A stretch of DNA of 11,060 nt from an uncultured bacterium (GTDB lineage: Bacteria; Bacteroidota; Bacteroidia; Bacteroidales; Marinifilaceae): assembly GCA_905215395.1 (NCBI GenBank), contig CAJMQA010000094.1, positions 1 to 11,060 of the forward strand. Reading direction: 5' to 3'. The notes below the pieces were generated by a model. That model ran no database searches. It was given only the letters and a program-made list of their open reading frames with translations, and was not told where the DNA came from. Below, piece after piece: positions 1-6,215 of the stretch. The translations under genes and the position numbers were made by a program. Position 1 is the first letter of the stretch, and the number at the start of each line of letters is the position of its first letter.

Positions 1-799
1 GGGTACCTGTAGTGTCCAGAGCCTTTACATTCAGATGTGAAATCATAATGGCCGGAATGCCTGCCCGGATCATTGTCCGGTAGGGATAGAGTTCGATGCT
101 GTCCAGACGTGGGCGGGAATGCCGGATCAGAGGTAAGGTATAATGGGAGTCAGAATCCGTATCACCATGTCCGGGAAAATGTTTTAATACGGGGAGTACC
201 TGACCGGATAAAGAACCTTGGGCATATAAAATGGCTCTTTGAGTAACTCTTTCCGGTTGTTCTCCGAATGAACGCATGCCGATAATGGGATTGCGCGGAT
301 TGCTGTTGATGTCTACGACTGGGGCAAAGTTTACATGCACACCTAATTCATGGCAATGGCGGGCAATAGTTGCTCCCAGGGCGAAAATCAGACTGTCATT
401 GCGGATTGCGCCATCGATCAGCATTTTGGGAAACTCCATAGCGGTTTTAAGCCGCCAGCCTACACCATGTTCTGCATCCATTCCTATCATGAGGGGATAT
501 TGGGAGGCTTTTTGTAAGCGGTTGGTCATTTTTACCTGCCGGACGGGATCTCCCTGGAAAAAAATTAACCCTCCTACCTGATATTTACGGATTTGTTTTT
601 CGAGTTCGTTTTCATAGTTTTCATTTTGATTGCTATAGGCGGCGATCATAAAAAGCTGTCCGATTTTTTCCTCCAGGGTCATATGTATGATGACAGAATC
701 AGCCCATATAGCTGCTTTGGAAAATTTCGTGTCAGCTTTTAGCGGTGTGGTTATGAATACTAAAAAAAGTACAGCAATCCCGAGCAGTGTCGTTTTCAT
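1..799 (-). CDS. Exported GH3 (NagZ-like) beta-N-acetylhexosaminidase, N-terminal part
   Basis: Partial gene: the first 266 codons are present and the 3' end lies beyond base 1. It starts at ATG 797-799, with a Sec signal peptide at residues 1-22 (hydrophobic LLGIAVLFLVFITT, likely cleavage after LKA). The glycoside hydrolase family 3 TIM-barrel follows. Visible NagZ signatures are GMDAEHG (about 106-112), a VDINSNPRNPIIGMRSFGE stretch (162-180) and KHFPGHGDTDSDSH (206-219), which contains the Asp-x-His loop used as acid/base in NagZ-type enzymes. MISH (252-255) matches the strand before the nucleophile loop; the nucleophile Asp itself should lie past the window edge. By family knowledge it removes N-acetylglucosamine from muropeptides or related glycans, here outside the cytoplasm because of the signal peptide. 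Bacteroidetes homologues often carry a C-terminal beta-lactamase-like domain; that cannot be checked here. It is preceded by a strong terminator, so it is probably its own transcription unit. Confidence 0.9.
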   Translation of the reverse strand, partial: MKTTLLGIAVLFLVFITTPLKADTKFSKAAIWADSVIIHMTLEEKIGQLFMIAAYSNQNENYENELEKQIRKYQVGGLIFFQGDPVRQVKMTNRLQKASQYPLMIGMDAEHGVGWRLKTAMEFPKMLIDGAIRNDSLIFALGATIARHCHELGVHVNFAPVVDINSNPRNPIIGMRSFGEQPERVTQRAILYAQGSLSGQVLPVLKHFPGHGDTDSDSHYTLPLIRHSRPRLDSIELYPYRTMIRAGIPAIMISHLNVKALDTTGT

Positions 800-839
800 A
801 AGTTATCCTACCATTGGTTATGCCTCTTTTCCGGCCTTA

Positions 840-847
840 CAAAAATA
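840..847 (-). promoter_or_regulatory. Possible -7 box for the GH3 gene
   Basis: On the minus strand the sequence reads TATTTTTG, a full match to the Bacteroidetes -7 box TAnnTTTG, 40 bases upstream of the GH3 start. No TTTG-like -33 element is seen at the usual distance. The box falls in the T-rich tail of the terminator of the preceding gene, so the match could be by chance. Confidence 0.35.
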
Positions 848-886
848 CAAAAAAGGAAGGGTATTGCAGCTGCAATACCCTTCCTT
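840..886 (-). terminator. Rho-independent terminator of the thioredoxin lipoprotein gene
   Basis: A perfect 34-base palindrome (853-886; GC-containing core 855-884 with arms GGAAGGGTATTGCAG / CTGCAATACCCTTCC) is followed on the minus strand by TTTTTTGTATTTTT. It lies 20 bases past the stop codon of the minus-strand gene ending at 907. A second small hairpin (TTGCTT / AAGCAA, three-base loop, 885-899) sits between the stop codon and the main stem. Confidence 0.9.
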
Positions 887-906
887 GCTTCTTAAGCAAT
901 GTTAAA

Positions 907-2001
907 TTATTTCAATAGTTCAGCTATTTTTTTCTGCAGTTCTTCACCTCTCAGATTTTTAGCCACGATAACGTTATTTTCATCCAGTACAATCAGATGA
1001 GGAATTCCGTTAACGCCATAAAGCTGAGCAGCTTCATTCTGCCATCCTTTCAGGTCGGAAACATGATTCCAGGTTAGCTGGTCATCTTCAATGGCTTTCA
1101 ACCATGCGTCTTTATCATTATCCAGAGAAACGCTCAGGATTTCCAGACCTTTCGGGTGGTATTCTTTGTATACTTTTACGACATTCGGATTTTCACCACG
1201 GCAAGGACCGCACCATGAAGCCCAGAAGTCGATTAATTTCACTTTACCTTTGATAGAGTGCATTGACAGAGGCTGACCTTCCGGAGTATTCAGGGTAAAG
1301 TCAGGAGCAACCTGGCCAATAGCTACGGCTGACAGTTTCTGGATTCTATCGGCAATTTTCTTTCCGATCTCAGTAGCCTGAGCATTCGGTCCCAGTAATT
1401 TGAATTTGGCGTCCAGTTCGTCAGCTTCCATTCCGCCCATTTTGTTGGCCAGCATATAAGCAGCTACATAGCTGTCTGCGTTAGCTTTTGTCAGTTCATC
1501 CTCTTTAGCTGCAGCTTCTTCTTCCACTTTGTTGTATTTTTCTTCCACTTCCTTCATTTTCTCTTCGTTCTTTTCCTGAGCGGCTGCGGAATATTCTTTA
1601 TAAAGATCAGATTGTGCTTTTCTGGCTTCTTTAGAAATAGCCATGTATTGGTTAGCTAAATCCTGTGTCGGAGTTCCTGAGATCATGTTTTCACCAGGAT
1701 TTGCCGGATTCAGGGTGGCTGTGAATACTGCATTTTCAACAAAGATCGGGGTACCTCCGCGTTTGCCTTCAATAATCACATAAGCATCAGTCAATCCTTC
1801 TACAGTTCCCGTCAGGGTGAATTTACCATCGGCTACAACGGCTTTGGCCAGGGTATCAACAGCGTTTGCATTAGGTTTTACCAAATAGACATTTCCTGTT
1901 TGTTCGCCTTCGATAGTTCCGTTAATTGTATACTTCGGAGTTGTGTTGCAAGCTGCCAACGAAAGTGCCAGTGCAGCAAGCGGTAATAAAATTTTCTTCA
2001 T
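907..2001 (-). CDS. DUF4369-thioredoxin (TlpA/ResA-like) lipoprotein
   Basis: 364 residues. A lipoprotein signal peptide ends in LAAC with the lipidated Cys at 18. Residues about 24-115 match the DUF4369 beta-rich domain common in front of thioredoxin domains in Bacteroidetes. Residues about 120-175 are very rich in Lys, Glu and Ala and look like a helical or coiled-coil spacer. The thioredoxin fold covers about 228-364, with WCGPC (active Cys 264 and 267) and the cis-proline in GIPH (Pro 334). By family it is a membrane-anchored thiol-disulfide oxidoreductase on the periplasmic side, probably reducing client disulfides or acting in cytochrome or stress pathways; the client cannot be told from the sequence. 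The gene has its own promoter and terminator, so it is likely monocistronic. ATG 1999-2001 is chosen because it directly begins the signal peptide. Confidence 0.93.
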   Translation of the reverse strand: MKKILLPLAALALSLAACNTTPKYTINGTIEGEQTGNVYLVKPNANAVDTLAKAVVADGKFTLTGTVEGLTDAYVIIEGKRGGTPIFVENAVFTATLNPANPGENMISGTPTQDLANQYMAISKEARKAQSDLYKEYSAAAQEKNEEKMKEVEEKYNKVEEEAAAKEDELTKANADSYVAAYMLANKMGGMEADELDAKFKLLGPNAQATEIGKKIADRIQKLSAVAIGQVAPDFTLNTPEGQPLSMHSIKGKVKLIDFWASWCGPCRGENPNVVKVYKEYHPKGLEILSVSLDNDKDAWLKAIEDDQLTWNHVSDLKGWQNEAAQLYGVNGIPHLIVLDENNVIVAKNLRGEELQKKIAELLK

Positions 2002-2012
2002 GATTTTATGAA

Positions 2013-2039
2013 TTTGTGATAAAAATTAACAATCACAAA
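2013..2039. repeat. Inverted repeat TTTGTGAT-N11-ATCACAAA, operator-like
   Basis: Perfect 8-bp arms at 2013-2020 and 2032-2039 lie just upstream of the thioredoxin lipoprotein gene. The outer arm overlaps the TTTG of the putative -7 box at 2036-2043. The expected transcription start (around 2029) lies between the arms, so a DNA-bound dimeric regulator is more natural than an RNA hairpin. The regulator is unknown. Confidence 0.5.
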
Positions 2040-2043
2040 GGTA
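2036..2043 (-). promoter_or_regulatory. -7 promoter box of the thioredoxin lipoprotein gene
   Basis: The minus strand reads TACCTTTG, matching TAnnTTTG exactly, 34 bases upstream of the start codon. A clear -33 element is absent: the only TTTG nearby is just 13 bases upstream, inside the tail of the preceding terminator. A weak or activator-dependent promoter is possible. Confidence 0.5.
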
Positions 2044-2044
2044 C

Positions 2045-2080
2045 ATAATAAAAACACAAAACGATGCGGGAAGCATCGTT
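2045..2080 (-). terminator. Terminator of the DUF4270/beta-barrel operon
   Basis: On the minus strand AACGATGC-TTCCC-GCATCGTT forms an 8-bp stem with a five-base loop (2060-2080), followed by a T-rich run (TTGTGTTTTTATT). It begins 15 bases past the stop codon at 2096-2098. Confidence 0.85.
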
Positions 2081-2095
2081 CTGCCGTGTTAATGT

Positions 2096-3358
2096 TTAGT
2101 TAATCTTTCGCTTCATGAACCAGAACTCATTGAAGGAAATACTAAGCCGGATTTTTGCAAATTTTTCCTGTATCAATCCGTTCTTTTCCGACCCGCGTAT
2201 TCCAAGGTCAAAACCTACTCCCAGCATAAGGGCTCCGCCTCGCTGAGGTGTAAATGGTATTTGTGCCCCGAGGGTCAAGGCGTAAGTATTGATGTTTACA
2301 TTTTTTATTTCAACTCCGGACTGAACAAAATAGCCTCCCAGCATATAACGGTTCCTTTGCCACCAGAAACGTCCGTATTGTTCGGGGCGCCAGGAGACTC
2401 CCAAAGCTGCTTTATGATAATCGTTTAGTCCCTGATTTTTACCGAATTCTTTGTATTTTGACATTTTCTGAAAGGTATAGTCTCCGGCTATATCCCATCT
2501 GTTTTTGTACGAATAGTCGAAGCCGCTCAGAATGCGGAAAGGATAAGTGATACTCCCCTTGTCCAGTGTTTCATTTTCCAGAATCTGGGAAGATCCGGTA
2601 TTGGAGTTGACATCATAGGAAATAAACTCTTTTTTGGCACCCAATTTTTGAGTGAAGTTGAAAGCAGTTCCTAAAGTCAGACTGGATTTTGGGGATAACT
2701 TCCAGACATACTGAAAACCCGGAGTAAACAACATGTCATGTACCCGGTTATTTTCACTGGTTTTGATGGTTTTGCTGCCGGAGAGGCCGGGAGCACTCAG
2801 CGTTTGACGTTTTTCTATTTTCCCGAAAACCAGGGAGGTGTTCAAGCCCATGGAGAGATTTTTGTATCTCCAGGCCAATCCCAGGTAAAGGTCGTTCAGG
2901 CCTCCCTCGCCCTGTATATTCTGGTTGAAATAAGAATCCGAGGTACCGCTGATAATTTTGGTGTAATAGAGGTCATATCCAATATCCGATTTTTCTGTGA
3001 ATCCCAGGGACATAAACAGATTCTTGTAAAGCCGGCAGGCCATATTGAAAGCTGCATTTTGAGCCACCCGGTAATTGGCACTTTCTTTATGGGTGGAGAG
3101 ATGGGAATATTCGCCCGTTATTCCCAGCTGAAAATAAAAATGGTTGCTGTCCAAAGCTGTGTAGGACGCCGGGTTCAGGAAATTGATATTGCTATTGTCC
3201 CTGAGAGCGGCAGCTACACCACCCATCGCATTATACGGACCGGCATTTTCAATCTGAAGTCCGTAACCGTAAATCGAATATGGAGTTCCAATATTATCCT
3301 GTCCGTATCCTTTGATAATAGATATTGTTAAAAGTGTAAAAAGGAGGATTCTTTTCAT
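2096..3358 (-). CDS. Outer-membrane beta-barrel protein, OmpP1/FadL-like
   Basis: 420 residues with a Sec signal peptide (cleavage probably after KGYGQ, about residue 20). The N-terminus IGTPYSIYGYG is followed by AMGGVAAALRDNSNINFLNPASY (about 45-67), which resembles the start of the FadL/OmpP1 and PorV-type barrels, where a GG-x-A-x-A-x-x-D...NPA pattern is common. The rest alternates short amphipathic beta strands rich in Tyr, Phe and Gly with polar loops, as expected for a 14-strand or similar barrel. It ends in an aromatic strand and a basic tail (NEFWFMKRKIN). By family it could be a hydrophobic-substrate channel or a surface-export helper; the substrate is not indicated. It lies 26 bases downstream of the DUF4270 lipoprotein gene and is surely co-transcribed with it, suggesting that the two proteins work together in the outer membrane. 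Confidence 0.8.
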   Translation of the reverse strand: MKRILLFTLLTISIIKGYGQDNIGTPYSIYGYGLQIENAGPYNAMGGVAAALRDNSNINFLNPASYTALDSNHFYFQLGITGEYSHLSTHKESANYRVAQNAAFNMACRLYKNLFMSLGFTEKSDIGYDLYYTKIISGTSDSYFNQNIQGEGGLNDLYLGLAWRYKNLSMGLNTSLVFGKIEKRQTLSAPGLSGSKTIKTSENNRVHDMLFTPGFQYVWKLSPKSSLTLGTAFNFTQKLGAKKEFISYDVNSNTGSSQILENETLDKGSITYPFRILSGFDYSYKNRWDIAGDYTFQKMSKYKEFGKNQGLNDYHKAALGVSWRPEQYGRFWWQRNRYMLGGYFVQSGVEIKNVNINTYALTLGAQIPFTPQRGGALMLGVGFDLGIRGSEKNGLIQEKFAKIRLSISFNEFWFMKRKIN

Positions 3359-3384
3359 AGTCGTTCAATATCGGAAGTTCTTGA

Positions 3385-4695
3385 TTAGTCTTTGTATTTT
3401 GCGTAATAAACCCGTAAGATCGGAGTCTGCCTGATCATCATCCGGTCAAAGGAAGAGGTCAGGTTGGGTACTGTCAGTAAAATCTGCCGGAGAGGTTCCG
3501 AATAAGGCGAGTTGACAATCCGCTGATAATAGTCGGTGATATCGAAATAATACCGGTCGCCTTCAGAAGATTGAGGATCCCTGACATATGTTCCTGTTAC
3601 GGCACTATTGGTGCTATTATAGACCACTTCTTTCAGTTCGTTTTTCTTATTGGTTGCATAAACTGCTAAACTGGGAGGTAAGGCTATAATAGGAGATGCC
3701 CATACTTTGGGCTGTATTTCAATTTCAGCTTTTATGACTGTTTTATAATTTTCCGGCATTTCCGGTTGAGGAATGACAATTTTTACCATATAACCGCTCA
3801 ATCCCTGTGCAATGGCTGTGGTATCCAGATTAAACATCACCTCTTGCTCCTGGTTTGTCAGTTCAGCGAAGGCGGGTGCCGGGGTATTTATGATCCGATT
3901 GTAATTGTAAACAGGGTTTTGGGTTAACAGCCTTAGGTCGAAGGTACGTTTGTCATCACCGGCATGGTAGTAGAATCTCATATACAGGCTATCCGCAATA
4001 GCCTGTATGGACATCATACAATTGTTTCCGTCCACAGACTGAATGGCAAGTCCTTTGAACCAGGAGATAAACTTGTAAAATTGGATATTCTCTGCAGAAC
4101 TTGGCTTAAAGATTTCGTCATAGTCCTGCATCATCCGGAACATGGTGTTCACAATGGGATGTTTGATCCTGAAATGTGCATATTTCATCATTTGCCGTTT
4201 TGGCAAAAATTCGACTTCAGCCAATTCTTCTCCATATAGAATAGTATCTACATTATAAAAATAATCATAATTGGAAGAATGTAATTCCGGTAACTCTTTT
4301 AATTGGAAGAGTTTGTAGCGTTGCGGAGCAGGGGCTAAGGTATCTCCCCACATTTTACCGCCATAGGTAAAATTGAATGTTACAGAGTCCAGGGCAAAAT
4401 GGTAAGGTATTTCGGGACGGTAACTCGGTACGATCTGAAAACAGGGAGTTGCGACAGTTGTTCCACTATATTCATCAGTATAGCTTCCCATATACATTTC
4501 GGTGATAGCATTTCCATAGCGCCCGCTGGAAGTAACAAAAGAGTCCAGCTTGATCGTGCCGGTTTCTGTTAGCTGGGTTGTCGCTACCTCTATGTGGTTT
4601 CCGTTATCAATCAGATTTTGTCCTATTGTTGTCAGGTCGTTATTGCACGCATATAACCCCAGAAAAGCAATGGATAGTATAAATATAAATCGCAT
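3385..4695 (-). CDS. DUF4270 family lipoprotein
   Basis: 436 residues. The signal peptide MRFIFILSIAFLGLYAC gives a lipidated Cys at 17, followed by NNDLTTIGQNLID, which is typical of the start of DUF4270 proteins of Bacteroidetes. The body is beta-rich, with features usual in this family such as TYVRDPQSSEGDRYYFDITDYYQ near residues 367-390 and a C-terminal strand ending in RVYYAKYKD. Length fits the family. The function is unknown; the domain is found on exported lipoproteins and has no assigned catalytic motif. It is the first gene of a two-gene operon with the beta-barrel protein 26 bases downstream, and is divergent from a kelch lipoprotein. A joint role in an envelope complex is an inference from this arrangement. 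Confidence 0.85.
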   Translation of the reverse strand: MRFIFILSIAFLGLYACNNDLTTIGQNLIDNGNHIEVATTQLTETGTIKLDSFVTSSGRYGNAITEMYMGSYTDEYSGTTVATPCFQIVPSYRPEIPYHFALDSVTFNFTYGGKMWGDTLAPAPQRYKLFQLKELPELHSSNYDYFYNVDTILYGEELAEVEFLPKRQMMKYAHFRIKHPIVNTMFRMMQDYDEIFKPSSAENIQFYKFISWFKGLAIQSVDGNNCMMSIQAIADSLYMRFYYHAGDDKRTFDLRLLTQNPVYNYNRIINTPAPAFAELTNQEQEVMFNLDTTAIAQGLSGYMVKIVIPQPEMPENYKTVIKAEIEIQPKVWASPIIALPPSLAVYATNKKNELKEVVYNSTNSAVTGTYVRDPQSSEGDRYYFDITDYYQRIVNSPYSEPLRQILLTVPNLTSSFDRMMIRQTPILRVYYAKYKD

Positions 4696-4723
4696 AAAAA
4701 TGATTTTTTATAATAATACGACG

Positions 4724-4731
4724 CGAAGGTA
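4724..4731 (-). promoter_or_regulatory. Weak -7 candidate for the DUF4270 operon
   Basis: The minus strand reads TACCTTCG, one mismatch from TAnnTTTG, 28 bases upstream of the start codon. An overlapping alternative, TAGTTTTA at 4730-4737, also has one mismatch. No good -33 element was found for either. Confidence 0.3.
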
Positions 4732-4888
4732 AAACTATTTTCTAAAAATCTGGCATCTGTACTATGATTTTATTGCATCGGCAGCATTTACTTAACGGAT
4801 GGAAATACTCTTTATCATTCGTATACACAAAGGGAAGGATGGAGGGTAGACAGGACTGTTAAAAATGTATAATCTAAAATTATTATTT

Positions 4889-4919
4889 CGATTATATCCG
4901 GCTTAGGTTGCGATTATAT
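4889..4919 (+). repeat. Direct repeat CGATTATAT flanking a -33 element
   Basis: CGATTATAT occurs at 4889-4897 and again at 4911-4919, 22 bases apart start to start (close to two helical turns). The -33 TTG of the kelch promoter (4908-4910) lies directly before the second copy. This is the layout of an activator or repressor site; no regulator is identified. Confidence 0.4.
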
Positions 4920-4939
4920 GCAAAAAATGTTTAGTTTTG
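4908..4939 (+). promoter_or_regulatory. Promoter of the kelch lipoprotein gene
   Basis: TTG at 4908-4910 is followed after 21 bases by TAGTTTTG at 4932-4939, a full match to the Bacteroidetes -7 box. Transcription should start near 4946, giving an untranslated leader of about 65 bases before the start codon at 5010. Confidence 0.65.
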
Positions 4940-5009
4940 CCGGATAAAATGGGATAAGTAAGTTGAAGTTGGATTGTAATAACATTTAAATCAGATAAAA
5001 AAGTAATTT

Positions 5010-6119
5010 ATGAAAAGAGTAAACTTTTTATGCCTGCTAATGCTGGGGCTGTTTTTTACTGCTTGCCATTCGAGTGACGATACCTGGGGCGACTGGTCCC
5101 GTTCCTATTCTTTCAGTGGCCGGCCCAGAACAGGTGCTGTGACTTTTACATTAAACGGAGAAGCATATGTTGGATTAGGTCATAATGAATCCGTTGAAGG
5201 ATTGGATAAAGAGTTAAAAGATTTTTGGAAATTTAATGGAAGCAGATGGGTTGCTATAGAGTCTTTCCCGGGAGAGGGACGTTATGGTGCTGTTGCTTTT
5301 GTGGTAAAAGAGGGCGGTAAAGAGGTAGCTTATGTTGGTACCGGTTTCCGTTCTGTAGGAGGGCAAGAAACTTATTTTGCTGATTTTTACCGGTTTGATG
5401 GAGAGCATTGGGATAAAAATGTTGCTATGACTTTACCTGAAGCTAAAGATCGGCCGGGGGAAAACAATGGACGTCGTTATGCAGTTGCCTTTACTTTAAA
5501 TAATAAAGGATATGTAGGTACAGGTTTGGCAAGTGGCGACTTGGTTTTAAACGATATGTACTGTTTTGATCCGACAAAATCAGGTGATGACCGGTGGTCC
5601 GATGCTGAATTTAACGGTGAACCCCGAATGGGAGCAGTTGCGTTTGTAATCGGAGATAAGGCTGTCGTTTGTCTGGGTTCAAAAGTTGCTTCGGGTCAGA
5701 GTTCCTATGTTTACGATGTCAAGATCTTTGATGGTAATACATGGGCTGATGGTAAGTCTGTAAAAAATGAGGACAGGGTAAATTGGGACAACGATTATGA
5801 CAAGATTGCCCGGGCATATGCGGTTGCCTTTACCTCTACAAGAGGCGACAAGGGGAACAGGGCTTATATTGCGACCGGAATCGGAAGTTACCGGAATACC
5901 TGCTGGGAGTACGATATTGTCGAAGATCGTTGGTATGAAGTGACCGAGATGCCTTCCCTGATGACACCCCGTGGTTTTGCTGTTGGGTTTACATTGAATG
6001 ATTATGGATATGTGACAACGGGAGGATCTTCTATTGCAAGCACTGTTGATACGGATTGCTGGAAGTTTACTCCGAATGTAGAAGAAGATTCGGATAATGA
6101 CTATTCTCCGGCCGGATAG
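5010..6119 (+). CDS. Kelch-repeat beta-propeller lipoprotein
   Basis: 369 residues. The signal peptide ends in FFTAC (lipid Cys 19), followed by HSSDD. Six repeats share the pattern Gly/Tyr-Ala-Val-x-Phe...x-Tyr-Val-Gly-x-Gly, then an aromatic-phi-Phe-Asp...Trp strand: about 38-83, 91-136, 156-198, 206-247, 268-311 and 320-356. This is the kelch signature (di-glycine or equivalent strand, then spaced Tyr/Phe and Trp) and predicts a six-bladed propeller. The tail (356-369) is acidic and probably disordered. No catalytic residues of galactose oxidase or sialic-acid epimerase type are evident, so a binding or scaffold role on the cell envelope is more likely than catalysis. It has its own promoter and terminator. 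The divergent pairing with a DUF4270 lipoprotein and a barrel protein suggests a related envelope function, but this is inference. Confidence 0.88.
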   Translation: MKRVNFLCLLMLGLFFTACHSSDDTWGDWSRSYSFSGRPRTGAVTFTLNGEAYVGLGHNESVEGLDKELKDFWKFNGSRWVAIESFPGEGRYGAVAFVVKEGGKEVAYVGTGFRSVGGQETYFADFYRFDGEHWDKNVAMTLPEAKDRPGENNGRRYAVAFTLNNKGYVGTGLASGDLVLNDMYCFDPTKSGDDRWSDAEFNGEPRMGAVAFVIGDKAVVCLGSKVASGQSSYVYDVKIFDGNTWADGKSVKNEDRVNWDNDYDKIARAYAVAFTSTRGDKGNRAYIATGIGSYRNTCWEYDIVEDRWYEVTEMPSLMTPRGFAVGFTLNDYGYVTTGGSSIASTVDTDCWKFTPNVEEDSDNDYSPAG

Positions 6120-6143
6120 TATATTTATACTTTAGCATATATT

Positions 6144-6178
6144 AAAATGGGGTGCATTTGCATCCCATTTTTTTTATT
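6144..6178 (+). terminator. Terminator of the kelch lipoprotein gene
   Basis: ATGGGGTGCA / TGCATCCCAT can pair (6147-6156 with 6159-6168, one G-T wobble, closing on a short loop) and is followed by a run of T. It lies 25 bases after the stop codon. The A-run before the stem may also allow function on the other strand. Confidence 0.85.
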
Positions 6179-6186
6179 TATCTTTA
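6179..6186 (+). promoter_or_regulatory. Weak -7 candidate for the TPR gene
   Basis: TATCTTTA has one mismatch to TAnnTTTG and lies 29 bases before the first start codon, just after the kelch terminator. There is no convincing -33 element. It is reported because the terminator upstream implies that the TPR gene needs a promoter here. Confidence 0.3.
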
Positions 6187-6215
6187 TAGCCGGATTGACG
6201 AGTGATTAATGATCA

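Larger units (their letters stand above)
4696..5009. other. Divergent intergenic region between DUF4270 and kelch genes
   Basis: This AT-rich 314-base region has no credible ORF. It holds a consensus plus-strand promoter for the kelch gene (4908-4939), a weaker minus-strand -7 candidate for the DUF4270 gene (4724-4731) and a direct repeat (CGATTATAT at 4889-4897 and 4911-4919). Nothing was recognised in the stretch from about 4745 to 4885. Confidence 0.7.

Noticed and set aside
276..905. Plus-strand ORFs of 101 and 72 codons
   Set aside because: They are antisense to the GH3 gene, which reads continuously with signal peptide and conserved motifs.
2013..2039. CRP/FNR binding site
   Set aside because: Half-sites look like TGTGA / TCACA but are 13 bases apart instead of 6, so the known consensus is not met.
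2738..3331. 197-codon plus-strand ORF
   Set aside because: It lies fully antisense to the beta-barrel gene, shows no domain, signal peptide or promoter, and reflects codon bias of the real gene.
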